Source of the DNA: Actinomycetes bacterium
GTDB taxonomy: Bacteria > Actinomycetota > Acidimicrobiia > Acidimicrobiales > Acidimicrobiaceae
NCBI GenBank assembly: GCA_021819725.1
Contig: JAKAQR010000045.1
Span: 1-21,192 of the forward strand
DNA: 21,192 bases
Reading direction: 5' to 3'
Positions 8,135 to 15,975 of this stretch are shown piece after piece (the first letter of the stretch is position 1; each line of letters starts with the position of its first letter). The notes beneath the pieces were generated by a model. The model was not told the DNA's origin. It ran no database searches and was given only the letters and a program-made list of their open reading frames with translations. Made by a program: the position numbers and the translations under genes.

Positions 8135-9082
8135 TCAATACGACACTCGTGGGTCAGCGAGCCGATACAGGATATCCGCCACAAGTGAGCCGAGCACGGT
8201 CGCTACCGCGACGACCAATGCAACGCCCATGACTACCGGATAGTCTCGGGAGATCGCCGCATTCCAGAACAATAGGCCCATCCCAGGATAATTAAAAACC
8301 TGTTCCACTACCAGGGCACCGGCAATCACCAAGGGCAAAATCAGGCCGATAAGACTGATCAAGGGCAAGATGGAGTTACGCAACACATGCCGCGTTAGGA
8401 CTTGGCGACGAGAGAGTCCTTTGGCTCTTGCTGTTCTGATGTAGTCCTGTGCCAAGCTATCAAGGGCCGCTGATCGGGCAAATCTTGCAAAAGATCCGAA
8501 CACCGTGATTACCAAGGACAGCACGGGCAGCACAAGCGCCACAGGATCGCTGAACGAGGCGCTGATAGTTGCGCCCTGTGGGCCTTGCGGGGGAAATAGA
8601 TGCAGAGCGACCGCAAGTCCATCGATGAGTAAAAGACCCAACCAGAACAACGGCATAGAATAGCCGGTGAGTTCAATACTTGTTAAAGAATGGTCCAGAG
8701 CGCTGTCTCGATGCGCGGCCTGCCAGATCCCCAGCGGCACGCCAATAATAACGCTAAACCCATACGCAAGCGCCACAAGCAGTGCAGTCTTCGGAAGCGC
8801 CTGACCGATCAAAGTCCTCACGGGTGCATTCTGGGTATAGGAGTATCCGAGATTACCATGAAGTAACTGTAACAAGTAATTCACGTACTGGACGAACAGA
8901 GGCTTGTTATAACCGTTTGCCACGATGAAGTCCTTCACCTGGATCGGCGTCGCCTGCGGACCAAGAATAGCCCGTGCGGGTCCCCCGGGGAGCAAATGCA
9001 CCATGACGAAGACAATAACAGACACCCCTACTATGACAGCGATAGCTTGCAAAAGCCGCCGTATCAGGTAAGCAAGGCTCAT
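8135..9082 (-). CDS. Peptide ABC transporter permease, DppB-type
   Basis: 315-residue inner-membrane permease. The N-terminus (YLIRRLLQAIAVIVGVSVIVF) is the usual DppB first membrane segment and is followed by the family landmark HLLPGGPARAILG. Four or five further hydrophobic segments follow, and the EAA loop DYIRTARAKGLSRRQVLTRH lies near residue 220. The C-terminal region ends in LVADILYRLADPRVSY, as in intact family members. Its ATG overlaps the stop codon of the upstream amidohydrolase gene in an ATGA arrangement (9079-9082), which implies translational coupling, so the hydrolase and the channel are made from the same message. DppB and DppC together form the transmembrane path for peptides handed over by the lipoprotein. 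Confidence 0.95.
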   Translation of the reverse strand: MSLAYLIRRLLQAIAVIVGVSVIVFVMVHLLPGGPARAILGPQATPIQVKDFIVANGYNKPLFVQYVNYLLQLLHGNLGYSYTQNAPVRTLIGQALPKTALLVALAYGFSVIIGVPLGIWQAAHRDSALDHSLTSIELTGYSMPLFWLGLLLIDGLAVALHLFPPQGPQGATISASFSDPVALVLPVLSLVITVFGSFARFARSAALDSLAQDYIRTARAKGLSRRQVLTRHVLRNSILPLISLIGLILPLVIAGALVVEQVFNYPGMGLLFWNAAISRDYPVVMGVALVVAVATVLGSLVADILYRLADPRVSY

Positions 9083-10341
9083 CGCGGCCGATTCATGATG
9101 ATGTTCTTCATCACCACACCACCTTTGATCACCATGACAATATTCCCTTCATCCGAAAGTCTATTGATGTCCGCAATCGGATCACAACTTGCGACCACGA
9201 TATCTCCAAACTTTCCGACAGCGAGAGAGCCAATATCATCGCCGAGATCGAGTAACTCTGCAGCGTTTCGTGTTCCAGCCAAAAGAGCATCCATCGGCGA
9301 AAGCCCAAACTCCACCATTCTGTACAGCTCCGTCAGGTTGCGACCATGCTCGACCACGCCACAATCCGTCCCCAAGGCCACCTTTACACCAGACTTCAAT
9401 GCAGTCGGGAGGCATTCTCTCGCTATCGCCATCCACTTCATCTTCTTCTCATACGAGACCGCCGGAACCGCACCTTTGTCCGGCTCAGTGGTAGCGGTCG
9501 TAAGTGTCGGAACCAAATACGTCCCTCGTCGTATCATCTCGTCTACAGTCGATTCATCGACTTGATATCCGTGCTCCACGCTCGATACCCCGGCCAAGAC
9601 AGCATTAGATATCCCCCCACGCCCCTGAGCATGCGCGGCGACCCTCTTGTTGCGATGTCGTCGGGCTTCATCAACGACGGCAGCAGTTTCCGGAATCGTT
9701 AAACCTTCATCGTCCGGCTGGTCACGTGGACTCCACACCCCGCCCGTAGAAAAGACCTTGATAACGTCAGCGCCAGCCCGCAGCACTTCTCTGGCTCGCT
9801 TGCGGCACTCTACCTCGCCATCAGCAATTCCTGATACCACACCCGGCCTAGACCCGAGGTTCAAACCACTTGGATAGCATGAGTCACCATGGCCGCCCGT
9901 AGCGCTAATCGGCGTGATCGCAATTTGCATCCTGGGACCCTCGATGATACCTTGCTCTACCGCCATTTTCACCCCAAGGTCAACACCACCGAGATCGCGA
10001 ACGGTGGTGACGCCTGCAAACAATGTGTTCCGCATAGAATTGACAACTGACAACGTAAGCAAACTTGCCGGCAATGTCGCCCGCCGCAGAGGATCCCGAT
10101 TCGCATCCGCGTTACCAAGGTGCACATGACAATCGATGAAGCCTGGCAAGATCCAATTGCCTGCAATATCGAATCGTTGCCCAGCTTTAACCGCGTCTGG
10201 TGGCAAGCCATCCATGGGGCCAACCCACTCAATACGTCCAGCATCATTGACGAGAACCCCGCCATCGTCGATTGACTTGGTACCGAGCCCACCGACAAGC
10301 TTACCGTGCTCAAGCAGCAACACCCTGCGTGCCCCTCTCAT
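9079..10341 (-). CDS. COG1228 amidohydrolase, prolidase-like (M38 superfamily), copy 2
   Basis: 420-residue metal-dependent hydrolase with His72 and His74 (DCHVH), Lys195 (IKVFSTGG), His237 (AAHAQG), His257 (VEHGY) and Asp326 (LGTDCG), so the full set of expected ligands is intact. It matches copy 1 at 3444-4670 along its length, with near-identical blocks such as GPRMQI, TGGHGD and SPRD, but the N-terminal strands and the substrate-side loop around residues 285-305 differ. The known family reactions include Xaa-Pro dipeptide cleavage; imidazolonepropionase is an alternative that the context does not favour, because no other histidine-degradation genes are present. It sits between the binding-protein gene (34 bases upstream) and dppB (4-base overlap). 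The start has only a weak AGAGATAG leader. Confidence 0.88.
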   Translation of the reverse strand: MRGARRVLLLEHGKLVGGLGTKSIDDGGVLVNDAGRIEWVGPMDGLPPDAVKAGQRFDIAGNWILPGFIDCHVHLGNADANRDPLRRATLPASLLTLSVVNSMRNTLFAGVTTVRDLGGVDLGVKMAVEQGIIEGPRMQIAITPISATGGHGDSCYPSGLNLGSRPGVVSGIADGEVECRKRAREVLRAGADVIKVFSTGGVWSPRDQPDDEGLTIPETAAVVDEARRHRNKRVAAHAQGRGGISNAVLAGVSSVEHGYQVDESTVDEMIRRGTYLVPTLTTATTEPDKGAVPAVSYEKKMKWMAIARECLPTALKSGVKVALGTDCGVVEHGRNLTELYRMVEFGLSPMDALLAGTRNAAELLDLGDDIGSLAVGKFGDIVVASCDPIADINRLSDEGNIVMVIKGGVVMKNIIMNRPR

Positions 10342-10375
10342 CTATCTCTATTGGCTTCACCTGCCCTACGATTGA

Positions 10376-12238
10376 TCATTTTTTATAAGACCAGGTTTGC
10401 GGATACAGGATACCAGTCGGCGGGAAATAAACACCTTGCAAAGCATTCGAGGCGGCATACGTAGTGTACGTCACCGGCTGAAAGATTACCGGAAGCTGTT
10501 TGCTCAGATAATTCGAATACGCGTGCATCGCATTTACCGCTTGTGAACCAGACGCGGTATGGGTCGCAGCGATCAAGGTTCGTAGCTCAGACGGCACTGG
10601 ATAGGACAGGAAATGACCTGACGCAAAGATACTGCCTCCAGTTGGGTAGGGTTCACCAAAGTCCCATGCAAACCCAGCACCCCAGTTTGCGATATCCGGC
10701 CCGCTCGCGTGCGGACTTCCTGACTCAGCAATCAGCGCATTAAAAGGAGCGGACGTCAGGTTGATTACGATACCAGCAGATGCCGCTGCACTCTTGAAGT
10801 TCTCCATCTCGCCAGTAAGATAAGATGCTCCACTGACGTATGTCAACGAGAAGGTCAACGTTTGTCCAGCACTGATACCCGGTCCACACTGATTCGCGCC
10901 CGACCCCGGGCTTGCGCATACAGCAGCACCAGATGCCGGGATCTTCCACCCATGAGACGTCAAAAGTGCGCGTGCATCCTTGATACTGTAGGGGTACGTG
11001 CTCGCCGCCTCAGCTGATCCGACATAAGGATTGGACGGCTGGGGGGGTACTGGTCCGTAATCCGGGTAACCACCGGTACCCGATAGCAACGACTTGACGA
11101 CAGCATTCTGATTCATAAGATGTTGCAGAGCCTGCCGGACGTAGAGTTGCTTAAAGATATTCCCAACCTGGGGACTGATGTAGTTCAGAGACAAAAAATT
11201 GATCTCCCAGAATGGTGTTGGCATAAGTTTATAGCCAGCAGCCGTGACCCTCGAGTCAGTCGCCAGGTCAGTAGATGGCACGTAACCTACCTGAAGTTCA
11301 TTGCCCGCAAGCAATGAACTAAACTCCGATGCATCCGAGGTATATGGAACCTCCTTGAACACTTTATAGGTCGGTTTTGGTCCCGAGTAATTCGGGTTTA
11401 CCTTGAAGGTAGCAGCCCCAGTATTATTGAACGAGGTCAGCTCAAACGGACCATCCACCACCTTCCATAGCGGATTCGTAGCGTAGGTGGATGTATCCTT
11501 CGACTGAGCGCTGAGATAATTCAGGACAGCTGCCGCTCCCGCTGGGGTATTCGCGTTGTGTCCAACCGCGCCGGACGACGATGTCTTATCCCATACCTGT
11601 TGGGGCAGTGGGACCAACTGATCTAACTGATCCTTCGCAAACCAAACGGGATTAACTGAGCCGGTAAGGTGCAAAACCACGGTTTGCGTACCGCTTGTCG
11701 TCACTGACTGTATATTATCTGGTATGTCACCAGGAACGTAATCCGCAAACTGATTCTTTTGATACCTCAGCAAGTCCAGAAAGAAAACAAGGTCAGCATT
11801 GGTAAGCGGCTGGCCATTCGACCACTTCCATCGTTTCAACGTGATCGTGACAACCGTATTGTTGTTACTAAAGACTGGAGGGTTGGCAAGACTCAACGCG
11901 GTATTCAAAGCATTAGGATCAGTGGCCGTGCCGTACGAGTACAACGCCGGCCACATAAAGTTCTGGAAACTCCCCTTGTTCGCAAGCGTATTATACGCTG
12001 GCTCGACAAACGGTAGAATAGAATCCGGTGTGCCCTGGGCTCCTTCTGCCATCGTGACCACACTCGAGTTCGCAGAGCTAGGAGACGTGCTGGCGGACTT
12101 TGAAGTACTAGAAGACCCACAGGCCGCAAGCACAGCACCCCCAAGAGTTACCGTAGCAGCCATGATCAATACTTTTCTCGTTTGACTAACTCTACCAACC
12201 TGACCAACCCGACTCACTTGACTTCTACGGTTCGACAT
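10376..12238 (-). CDS. Peptide ABC transporter solute-binding lipoprotein, family 5 (DppA/OppA-like)
   Basis: 620-residue extracellular receptor. It has a charged N-terminus, a hydrophobic stretch (VLIMAATVTLGGAVL) and the lipobox LAAC, with Cys40 as the lipidation site, then a Ser/Thr-rich linker (GSSSTSKSASTSPSS) that tethers it outside the membrane. The family-5 fold is shown by RWKWSNGQPLTNADLVFFLDLLR near residue 140 and by the long two-lobe body. It captures a peptide or similar ligand for the DppBC channel and DppDF ATPase encoded downstream. The ATG at 12238 has a purine-rich leader (GGAAAGTAGGGGG). The first 22 codons contain short near-repeats that encode Ser/Val/Gly-Gln-Arg units. 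A possible promoter lies upstream, so this gene may be expressed beyond the level of the distal genes. The ligand cannot be read from sequence. Confidence 0.93.
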   Translation of the reverse strand: MSNRRSQVSRVGQVGRVSQTRKVLIMAATVTLGGAVLAACGSSSTSKSASTSPSSANSSVVTMAEGAQGTPDSILPFVEPAYNTLANKGSFQNFMWPALYSYGTATDPNALNTALSLANPPVFSNNNTVVTITLKRWKWSNGQPLTNADLVFFLDLLRYQKNQFADYVPGDIPDNIQSVTTSGTQTVVLHLTGSVNPVWFAKDQLDQLVPLPQQVWDKTSSSGAVGHNANTPAGAAAVLNYLSAQSKDTSTYATNPLWKVVDGPFELTSFNNTGAATFKVNPNYSGPKPTYKVFKEVPYTSDASEFSSLLAGNELQVGYVPSTDLATDSRVTAAGYKLMPTPFWEINFLSLNYISPQVGNIFKQLYVRQALQHLMNQNAVVKSLLSGTGGYPDYGPVPPQPSNPYVGSAEAASTYPYSIKDARALLTSHGWKIPASGAAVCASPGSGANQCGPGISAGQTLTFSLTYVSGASYLTGEMENFKSAAASAGIVINLTSAPFNALIAESGSPHASGPDIANWGAGFAWDFGEPYPTGGSIFASGHFLSYPVPSELRTLIAATHTASGSQAVNAMHAYSNYLSKQLPVIFQPVTYTTYAASNALQGVYFPPTGILYPQTWSYKK

Positions 12239-12275
12239 GACCCCCTACTTTCCATTTACTAACAACTACTTTGTT

Positions 12276-12305
12276 GATATAAACACAAATCCCAAACAAC
12301 AACAA
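12276..12305 (-). promoter_or_regulatory. Possible internal promoter for the binding-protein gene
   Basis: On the minus strand TTGTTG (12300-12305) and TATATC (12276-12281) are separated by 18 bases, in the 90-base gap between the S15-type hydrolase gene and the lipoprotein gene. A small AT-rich hairpin, AACAA/TTGTT with a five-base loop (12261-12275), follows immediately. Abundant binding proteins often have extra promoters, which fits, but AT-rich intergenic DNA gives such matches by chance. Confidence 0.3.
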
Positions 12306-12328
12306 CTATCCTGGACACTCTTGCGACA

Positions 12329-14221
12329 TCAATCCGGTCTCCACATGGGAAGAACTATCCTCGAAGGAGTCGACGCCCCAAAGTAAACCCTATTGCGAGC
12401 TACATTACATGCCCGAGACCTGCCATCGTCTGGCCAAATGTTACGATTCAAATCAAATCTAGGAAAATTACTCGATGTAATCAATACTCTGATCCTATGT
12501 CCCCGACAGAATAGGTTGGCGACGTCCGGTGCCTCAATCGCTATCGAGTACACCGCATCTGGCTCCATCGGTTCTGGCACCTCAAAGCCGTTCCTGTATC
12601 TGCAGCGCAAAATGGCATCCGAGATATTCATTGCATAGCCAGCTGGATACGACTGAGACGGTGGATACACATCTATTAATTTCCAAACAAAGTCGGTATC
12701 TAGAGTTGACGAACTGATCCATAGAATCATCTTCGGTCGGCCAACAACGGCTAGGTCTTCAGTCAACGGCTCTGATTCAAAGCAGACCACATCATCGCGC
12801 ACCTCAAGCGGCACGTGTTGGACAAGACCATTGGATCCTACAAAAGACCAACGCTGATCAAAGGCGCCCCCCTGCATAACCGGCTCCCCAGAAGTAATCG
12901 ATCCTCCGACGGTCGGAACGGGCAAACGAGGATCATAATCGTACTCCGCAAATTGTCTCGGGAGCGAAGAAAGCGACGGCGACAACCCTCCGCCTGGCTG
13001 CAAGTACCAACTCTCCAGATCGACTTCGGCTGGCGGCCAACTCAAGCTATGGACCCAACTGCCTCCATGACTCAATCGTCCCCCATCAGTACGTTGGCCG
13101 TCGCCACCGCCCATCAGGAAGAAACTCACGGGTGTCGGAAGGGAGTGGCAGGAACCACGTCCGAGTTGGTCAGAAATCCACCGCTCTCGAAATTCCAGGT
13201 AGTTCGGTGCAAAATAGCCCTCCAGGGTTGATAAAGCACCAAAGTCAACATCGCCAGAATAGGACAAACTACGTGCGCCGTGCGTCCAGGGGCCAAGAAC
13301 CAAAAAGGTGGGACTTGTCTTCATCGCTGACAAGGCGCAGAAATTATCGACCGCCGTAGCTGTATATGGATCATACCAACCCGACATATGCAACGATGGC
13401 ACATCAGGAAATTGAGAATAATAGCCCTTTGCGTACAGACCCACCTGTCGCCAATAATCGGAAAACTTCGCGTGCTCGTGCTGTTTCAGAAGATAGTCCT
13501 CATAGCTAGGAACAACACTCAACGGCGATTTTCCCCGCGGCCACGGCCACAACTTAAGCCATGACTGTACATCAAGTCCCTTAAACATAGCCTCAGCAAC
13601 GCCCGTGTCTAAGGCTTCAGGACTCTTCGCAATGTGCTTTAAAGCCCAGGTAACTTGTTTCATTTCGAAAGCACCACCTTGGCGGCATCCAGCCTCGTAG
13701 GCGCTTGCGAATCCTCCACAGTCCATAAACATGCCTGCGAGAAAACGAGGGGCTAATGACGCAAGAGCTGCCTGTGCATGCGCACCGTAGGATAAACCAA
13801 CAGTAACCACTCGCCCATCACACCAGCCTTGAGAACCGATCCACTGTACGGTGTCAAAACCGTCTTCTCCTTCGCACAGATACTTGACGAAGATACCACC
13901 GGAGTCTCCGCGGCCACGGCAGTCCTGAACGACCACCATGAAATTTCTGCTGACGAAGTGGACAGCTACTTCTGCTGGAGTCAAGGGCCGGTCCACGCCC
14001 GGATGTCGTTCAGCTGCGCGAGCGTTACGGCGGCCATAAGGTGTCCGCTCTAGGATCACTGGCAACGGCCCGGAGATGTGATCCCCCGGCGCATACAAGT
14101 CCGCGACAAGGATGGCACCATCACGCATGGGAACCTCGATCGGAACCCTGAGGCATTTAGAGCCATCGATACCGACCACAAGCTCGCCTTGGAACGATGT
14201 CGAATCAGCGTCGGTGTGCAA
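12329..14221 (-). CDS. S15 / CocE-NonD family alpha/beta hydrolase (X-Pro dipeptidyl-peptidase-like)
   Basis: 630-residue serine hydrolase. The likely catalytic triad is visible: Ser144 in GLSYGAH, Asp284 in SGWYDPYT and His314 in GPWTHGA, each in the setting seen in CocE. An alpha/beta-hydrolase domain (about 25-330) is followed by the C-terminal jelly-roll domain (about 420-620; FVWKLIDVYPPS, IRVLITSSNFPRFDLN). Family members cleave Xaa-Pro dipeptides from peptide N-termini, or act as cocaine, glutaryl-acylase or alpha-amino-acid ester hydrolases, so the bond attacked is uncertain; peptide-operon context favours a peptidase. No signal peptide is visible, so a cytoplasmic location is likely. 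The start is a TTG at 14221 with GGGGGA eight bases upstream; a GTG at codon 15 is possible. It appears to be the first gene of the eight-gene cluster. Confidence 0.88.
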   Translation of the reverse strand: MHTDADSTSFQGELVVGIDGSKCLRVPIEVPMRDGAILVADLYAPGDHISGPLPVILERTPYGRRNARAAERHPGVDRPLTPAEVAVHFVSRNFMVVVQDCRGRGDSGGIFVKYLCEGEDGFDTVQWIGSQGWCDGRVVTVGLSYGAHAQAALASLAPRFLAGMFMDCGGFASAYEAGCRQGGAFEMKQVTWALKHIAKSPEALDTGVAEAMFKGLDVQSWLKLWPWPRGKSPLSVVPSYEDYLLKQHEHAKFSDYWRQVGLYAKGYYSQFPDVPSLHMSGWYDPYTATAVDNFCALSAMKTSPTFLVLGPWTHGARSLSYSGDVDFGALSTLEGYFAPNYLEFRERWISDQLGRGSCHSLPTPVSFFLMGGGDGQRTDGGRLSHGGSWVHSLSWPPAEVDLESWYLQPGGGLSPSLSSLPRQFAEYDYDPRLPVPTVGGSITSGEPVMQGGAFDQRWSFVGSNGLVQHVPLEVRDDVVCFESEPLTEDLAVVGRPKMILWISSSTLDTDFVWKLIDVYPPSQSYPAGYAMNISDAILRCRYRNGFEVPEPMEPDAVYSIAIEAPDVANLFCRGHRIRVLITSSNFPRFDLNRNIWPDDGRSRACNVARNRVYFGASTPSRIVLPMWRPD

Positions 14222-14249
14222 GCTTGAAGTCCCCCGAGTTCATAAAATG

Positions 14250-14255
14250 AGTATA
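14250..14255 (-). promoter_or_regulatory. Possible -10 element of the peptide-uptake cluster
   Basis: TATACT on the minus strand lies 28 bases upstream of the TTG start of the first cluster gene and would give a leader of about 20 bases that includes the GGGGGA ribosome binding site. No convincing -35 element sits 16-18 bases further up. This is the most TATAAT-like hexamer near the head of the cluster. Confidence 0.3.
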
Positions 14256-14504
14256 GTGTGGCGGGTTCGCCCAAGCCTGTAAAAATACATACATTTGCTC
14301 CACCCTCGTTCCTCCTCATCAGAATGCCACACTCCTTTCCGTCTCAACAACGCACTACCACCGAGAGCTGGACCAGTGTCTGTGCAGGCCAGGCCTTGCG
14401 CTACGACTCAAGATCCCTCGGTTCTCGCCGTAGTATGCGCTACGGTGGAGCACTTGCCCGCGAGAGGTCATAGCCAGGGGTTTGATGCTCGTAAAGAGGC
14501 GGCC
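14256..14504. other. Intergenic stretch upstream of the peptide cluster
   Basis: No protein family could be recognised on either strand. On the minus strand an ATG at 14294, preceded by GGAG and further up by GAGGAGG, opens a 29-codon frame ending at 14205, just inside the hydrolase gene in another frame; it may be a leader peptide or chance. The rest, up to the epimerase remnant, shows no structure that I can name. Confidence 0.3.
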
Positions 14505-14694
14505 GGCGGCTCTGATTCGCAGTAGGTCCCGGACCCGTAGAACTAACCATATCGCAGTGCGACTCCACTAGCGGCGAGGACGGTGTGCTCGAGGAACTCC
14601 ACGGCAGCACCACCGTCCCCTCGGAGCATCCAAACGTTACTCTAGGCTATGACTCTAGCATCACAGGTCTGGGCTGCATCGACGCGATCCGTCG
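14505..14694 (-). pseudogene. Remnant of an NAD(P)-dependent epimerase gene
   Basis: This 190-base stretch aligns without gaps to 17685-17874 inside the epimerase gene, with 22 mismatches by hand count (about 88% identity). Read in the epimerase frame on the minus strand it still encodes recognisable blocks (DAAQTCDARVIA, GDGGAAVEFLE, FYGSGTYCESE) but has two in-frame TAG codons, one after ARVIA and one before FYG. It lacks the N-terminal nucleotide-binding motif and has no start. It is therefore a dead fragment, left by an old partial duplication or a recombination event. It lies between the peptide cluster and the nitrilase gene. Confidence 0.85.
14505..14694 (+). repeat. Direct repeat, left copy
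   Basis: Left member of a pair of about 190 bases in the same orientation, offset by exactly 3180 bases from the right copy. The homology fades at the right end after GACGCGATCCGTCG. A few more bases on the left (GAGGCGGC) can be matched if a short gap is allowed. The pair brackets the nitrilase and nitronate monooxygenase genes. Confidence 0.85.
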
Positions 14695-14751
14695 CTGTTG
14701 TCTAGAACACCTAACCCTTGGACAGCGGCTCGGTCACCGCAAATTCACCTG

Positions 14752-15699
14752 CTAGAACTTCACACTTTTCTTCGGTTGCTCGTCCACCAAAAGAGTAAAG
14801 ACATCGGGACGAGCGTAATGACCCGTCGAGTCGAAGTCGAAGCGCGACTCCTCGATTTGAGTGAGATCGAGGTCCGCATACAGGATCCCCTCTTCGTGGT
14901 ACAGCGGCCCTTCGATATAGCGTCCAAGCGGATCGATGATTGCACTTCCCCCTCGACACAGCTCCATCGGTTCATCCTCTAGGTCCTGGTAGCAGGCTAG
15001 ATCCGTTGGGTACATCTCCTTCGTCATGTATTGGATCGATGATATGACGAAACATCGGCCCTCGCACGCGATGTGCTGGAGGGTAGCCTGCCAGGTATCT
15101 CGCGCATCTGCCGTAGGCGTGACGTAGATCGATACTCCCTTTTCGTACATGGCAGCGCGTGCAAGCGGCATGTAGTTCTCCCAGCAGATAAGTCCACCGA
15201 TCTTCCCATAGGGAGAATCTATAACCGTTAGTGTGCTCCCATCGCCTTCGCCCCATATCAGACGCTCTGAGGCAGTCGGCTTTAACTTCCGATGCTTGCC
15301 CAGCACTTCGCCGCCTGGACCAAAATAAACCGTCGTCCCATAGAGGGTCCCTTGCGAGCCATGATCAGCACGTTCAATAATGCCCATGACCACATAGGCA
15401 TTGGCCTGGGAGATGGCGGCGGACAGGCGATCCATTTGTGAACTCGGAATGCTCACAGCACTGCGCCAGTATCTCCCCCAATCTTTGCGTCCCTCGGGTC
15501 GACGTATGCCTACTGCAGTCCCAAACGCCAGCGCTCGCGGGTAGCCAGACAAGAAGGCCTCTGGGAAGACGATGAGCTGGGCTCCACTCTGTGCTGCCTC
15601 GCCAATGAGGCGACAGGCTTTATCGACACTCTGCTCGAGGTCCATTAATACCGATGACGCCTGAACCACCCCGACTCTGACTGAACTTGCGGACCGCAC
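14752..15699 (-). CDS. Nitrilase (aliphatic/aromatic nitrilase branch)
   Basis: 315-residue carbon-nitrogen hydrolase that would convert a nitrile to its carboxylic acid and ammonia in the cytoplasm. The catalytic triad is present: Glu47 (FPEAFLSGYP), Lys138 (KHRKLKPT) and Cys172 (GLICWENYMPLA). The CWEN context, ERLIWGEGDGS and the C-terminal GHYARPDVF point to true nitrilases (or the related cyanide-converting enzymes) rather than amidases or carbamylases. Length is usual for bacterial members, though slightly shorter at the C-terminus than the long nitrilases. The start is a GTG at 15699 with GAGGGAG seven bases upstream. It has its own promoter with an overlapping inverted repeat, and it is not part of the peptide cluster, being separated from it by about 500 bases of decayed DNA. 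The substrate is unknown. Confidence 0.92.
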   Translation of the reverse strand: MRSASSVRVGVVQASSVLMDLEQSVDKACRLIGEAAQSGAQLIVFPEAFLSGYPRALAFGTAVGIRRPEGRKDWGRYWRSAVSIPSSQMDRLSAAISQANAYVVMGIIERADHGSQGTLYGTTVYFGPGGEVLGKHRKLKPTASERLIWGEGDGSTLTVIDSPYGKIGGLICWENYMPLARAAMYEKGVSIYVTPTADARDTWQATLQHIACEGRCFVISSIQYMTKEMYPTDLACYQDLEDEPMELCRGGSAIIDPLGRYIEGPLYHEEGILYADLDLTQIEESRFDFDSTGHYARPDVFTLLVDEQPKKSVKF

Positions 15700-15775
15700 A
15701 GTGCTTCTCCCTCTGTCTGAAGGACGTCCGTATCGCTCTCGAAGAATTCCCCACGGCGAAGATCGGACACCTTCT

Positions 15776-15792
15776 GGGCAGAGTACCTGCCC
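15776..15792. promoter_or_regulatory. Inverted repeat over the nitrilase -10 element, candidate operator
   Basis: GGGCAG (15776-15781) and CTGCCC (15787-15792) form a perfect six-base inverted repeat with five bases between, lying directly on the -10 hexamer of the nitrilase promoter. A dimeric regulator bound here would block RNA polymerase. No regulator gene sits adjacent; the nearest is the MocR gene at 18335-19816. Confidence 0.5.
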
Positions 15793-15808
15793 ACGCCAAG
15801 ATTGTCAA
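15780..15808 (-). promoter_or_regulatory. Promoter of the nitrilase gene
   Basis: On the minus strand a perfect TTGACA (15803-15808) is followed after 17 bases by TACTCT (15780-15785). The -35 element and spacing are ideal for a housekeeping sigma factor; the -10 hexamer is only fair. Transcription would begin near 15773 and give an untranslated leader of about 73 bases before the GTG start. Confidence 0.65.
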
Positions 15809-15975
15809 GCCATGTCCGCTCCGATGCATACCACCAACTACATCTTGAACCTCTCATCGCGGCTATGCCGCTCCCACGACACTGCACACGCTGTGTCAGG
15901 TCAGTTTGAGCGCTCCAACAGATGGTAGGCGGGACCATCTGCGGTGTTCACATTGCATAGGTAGACTCGGCTTCG

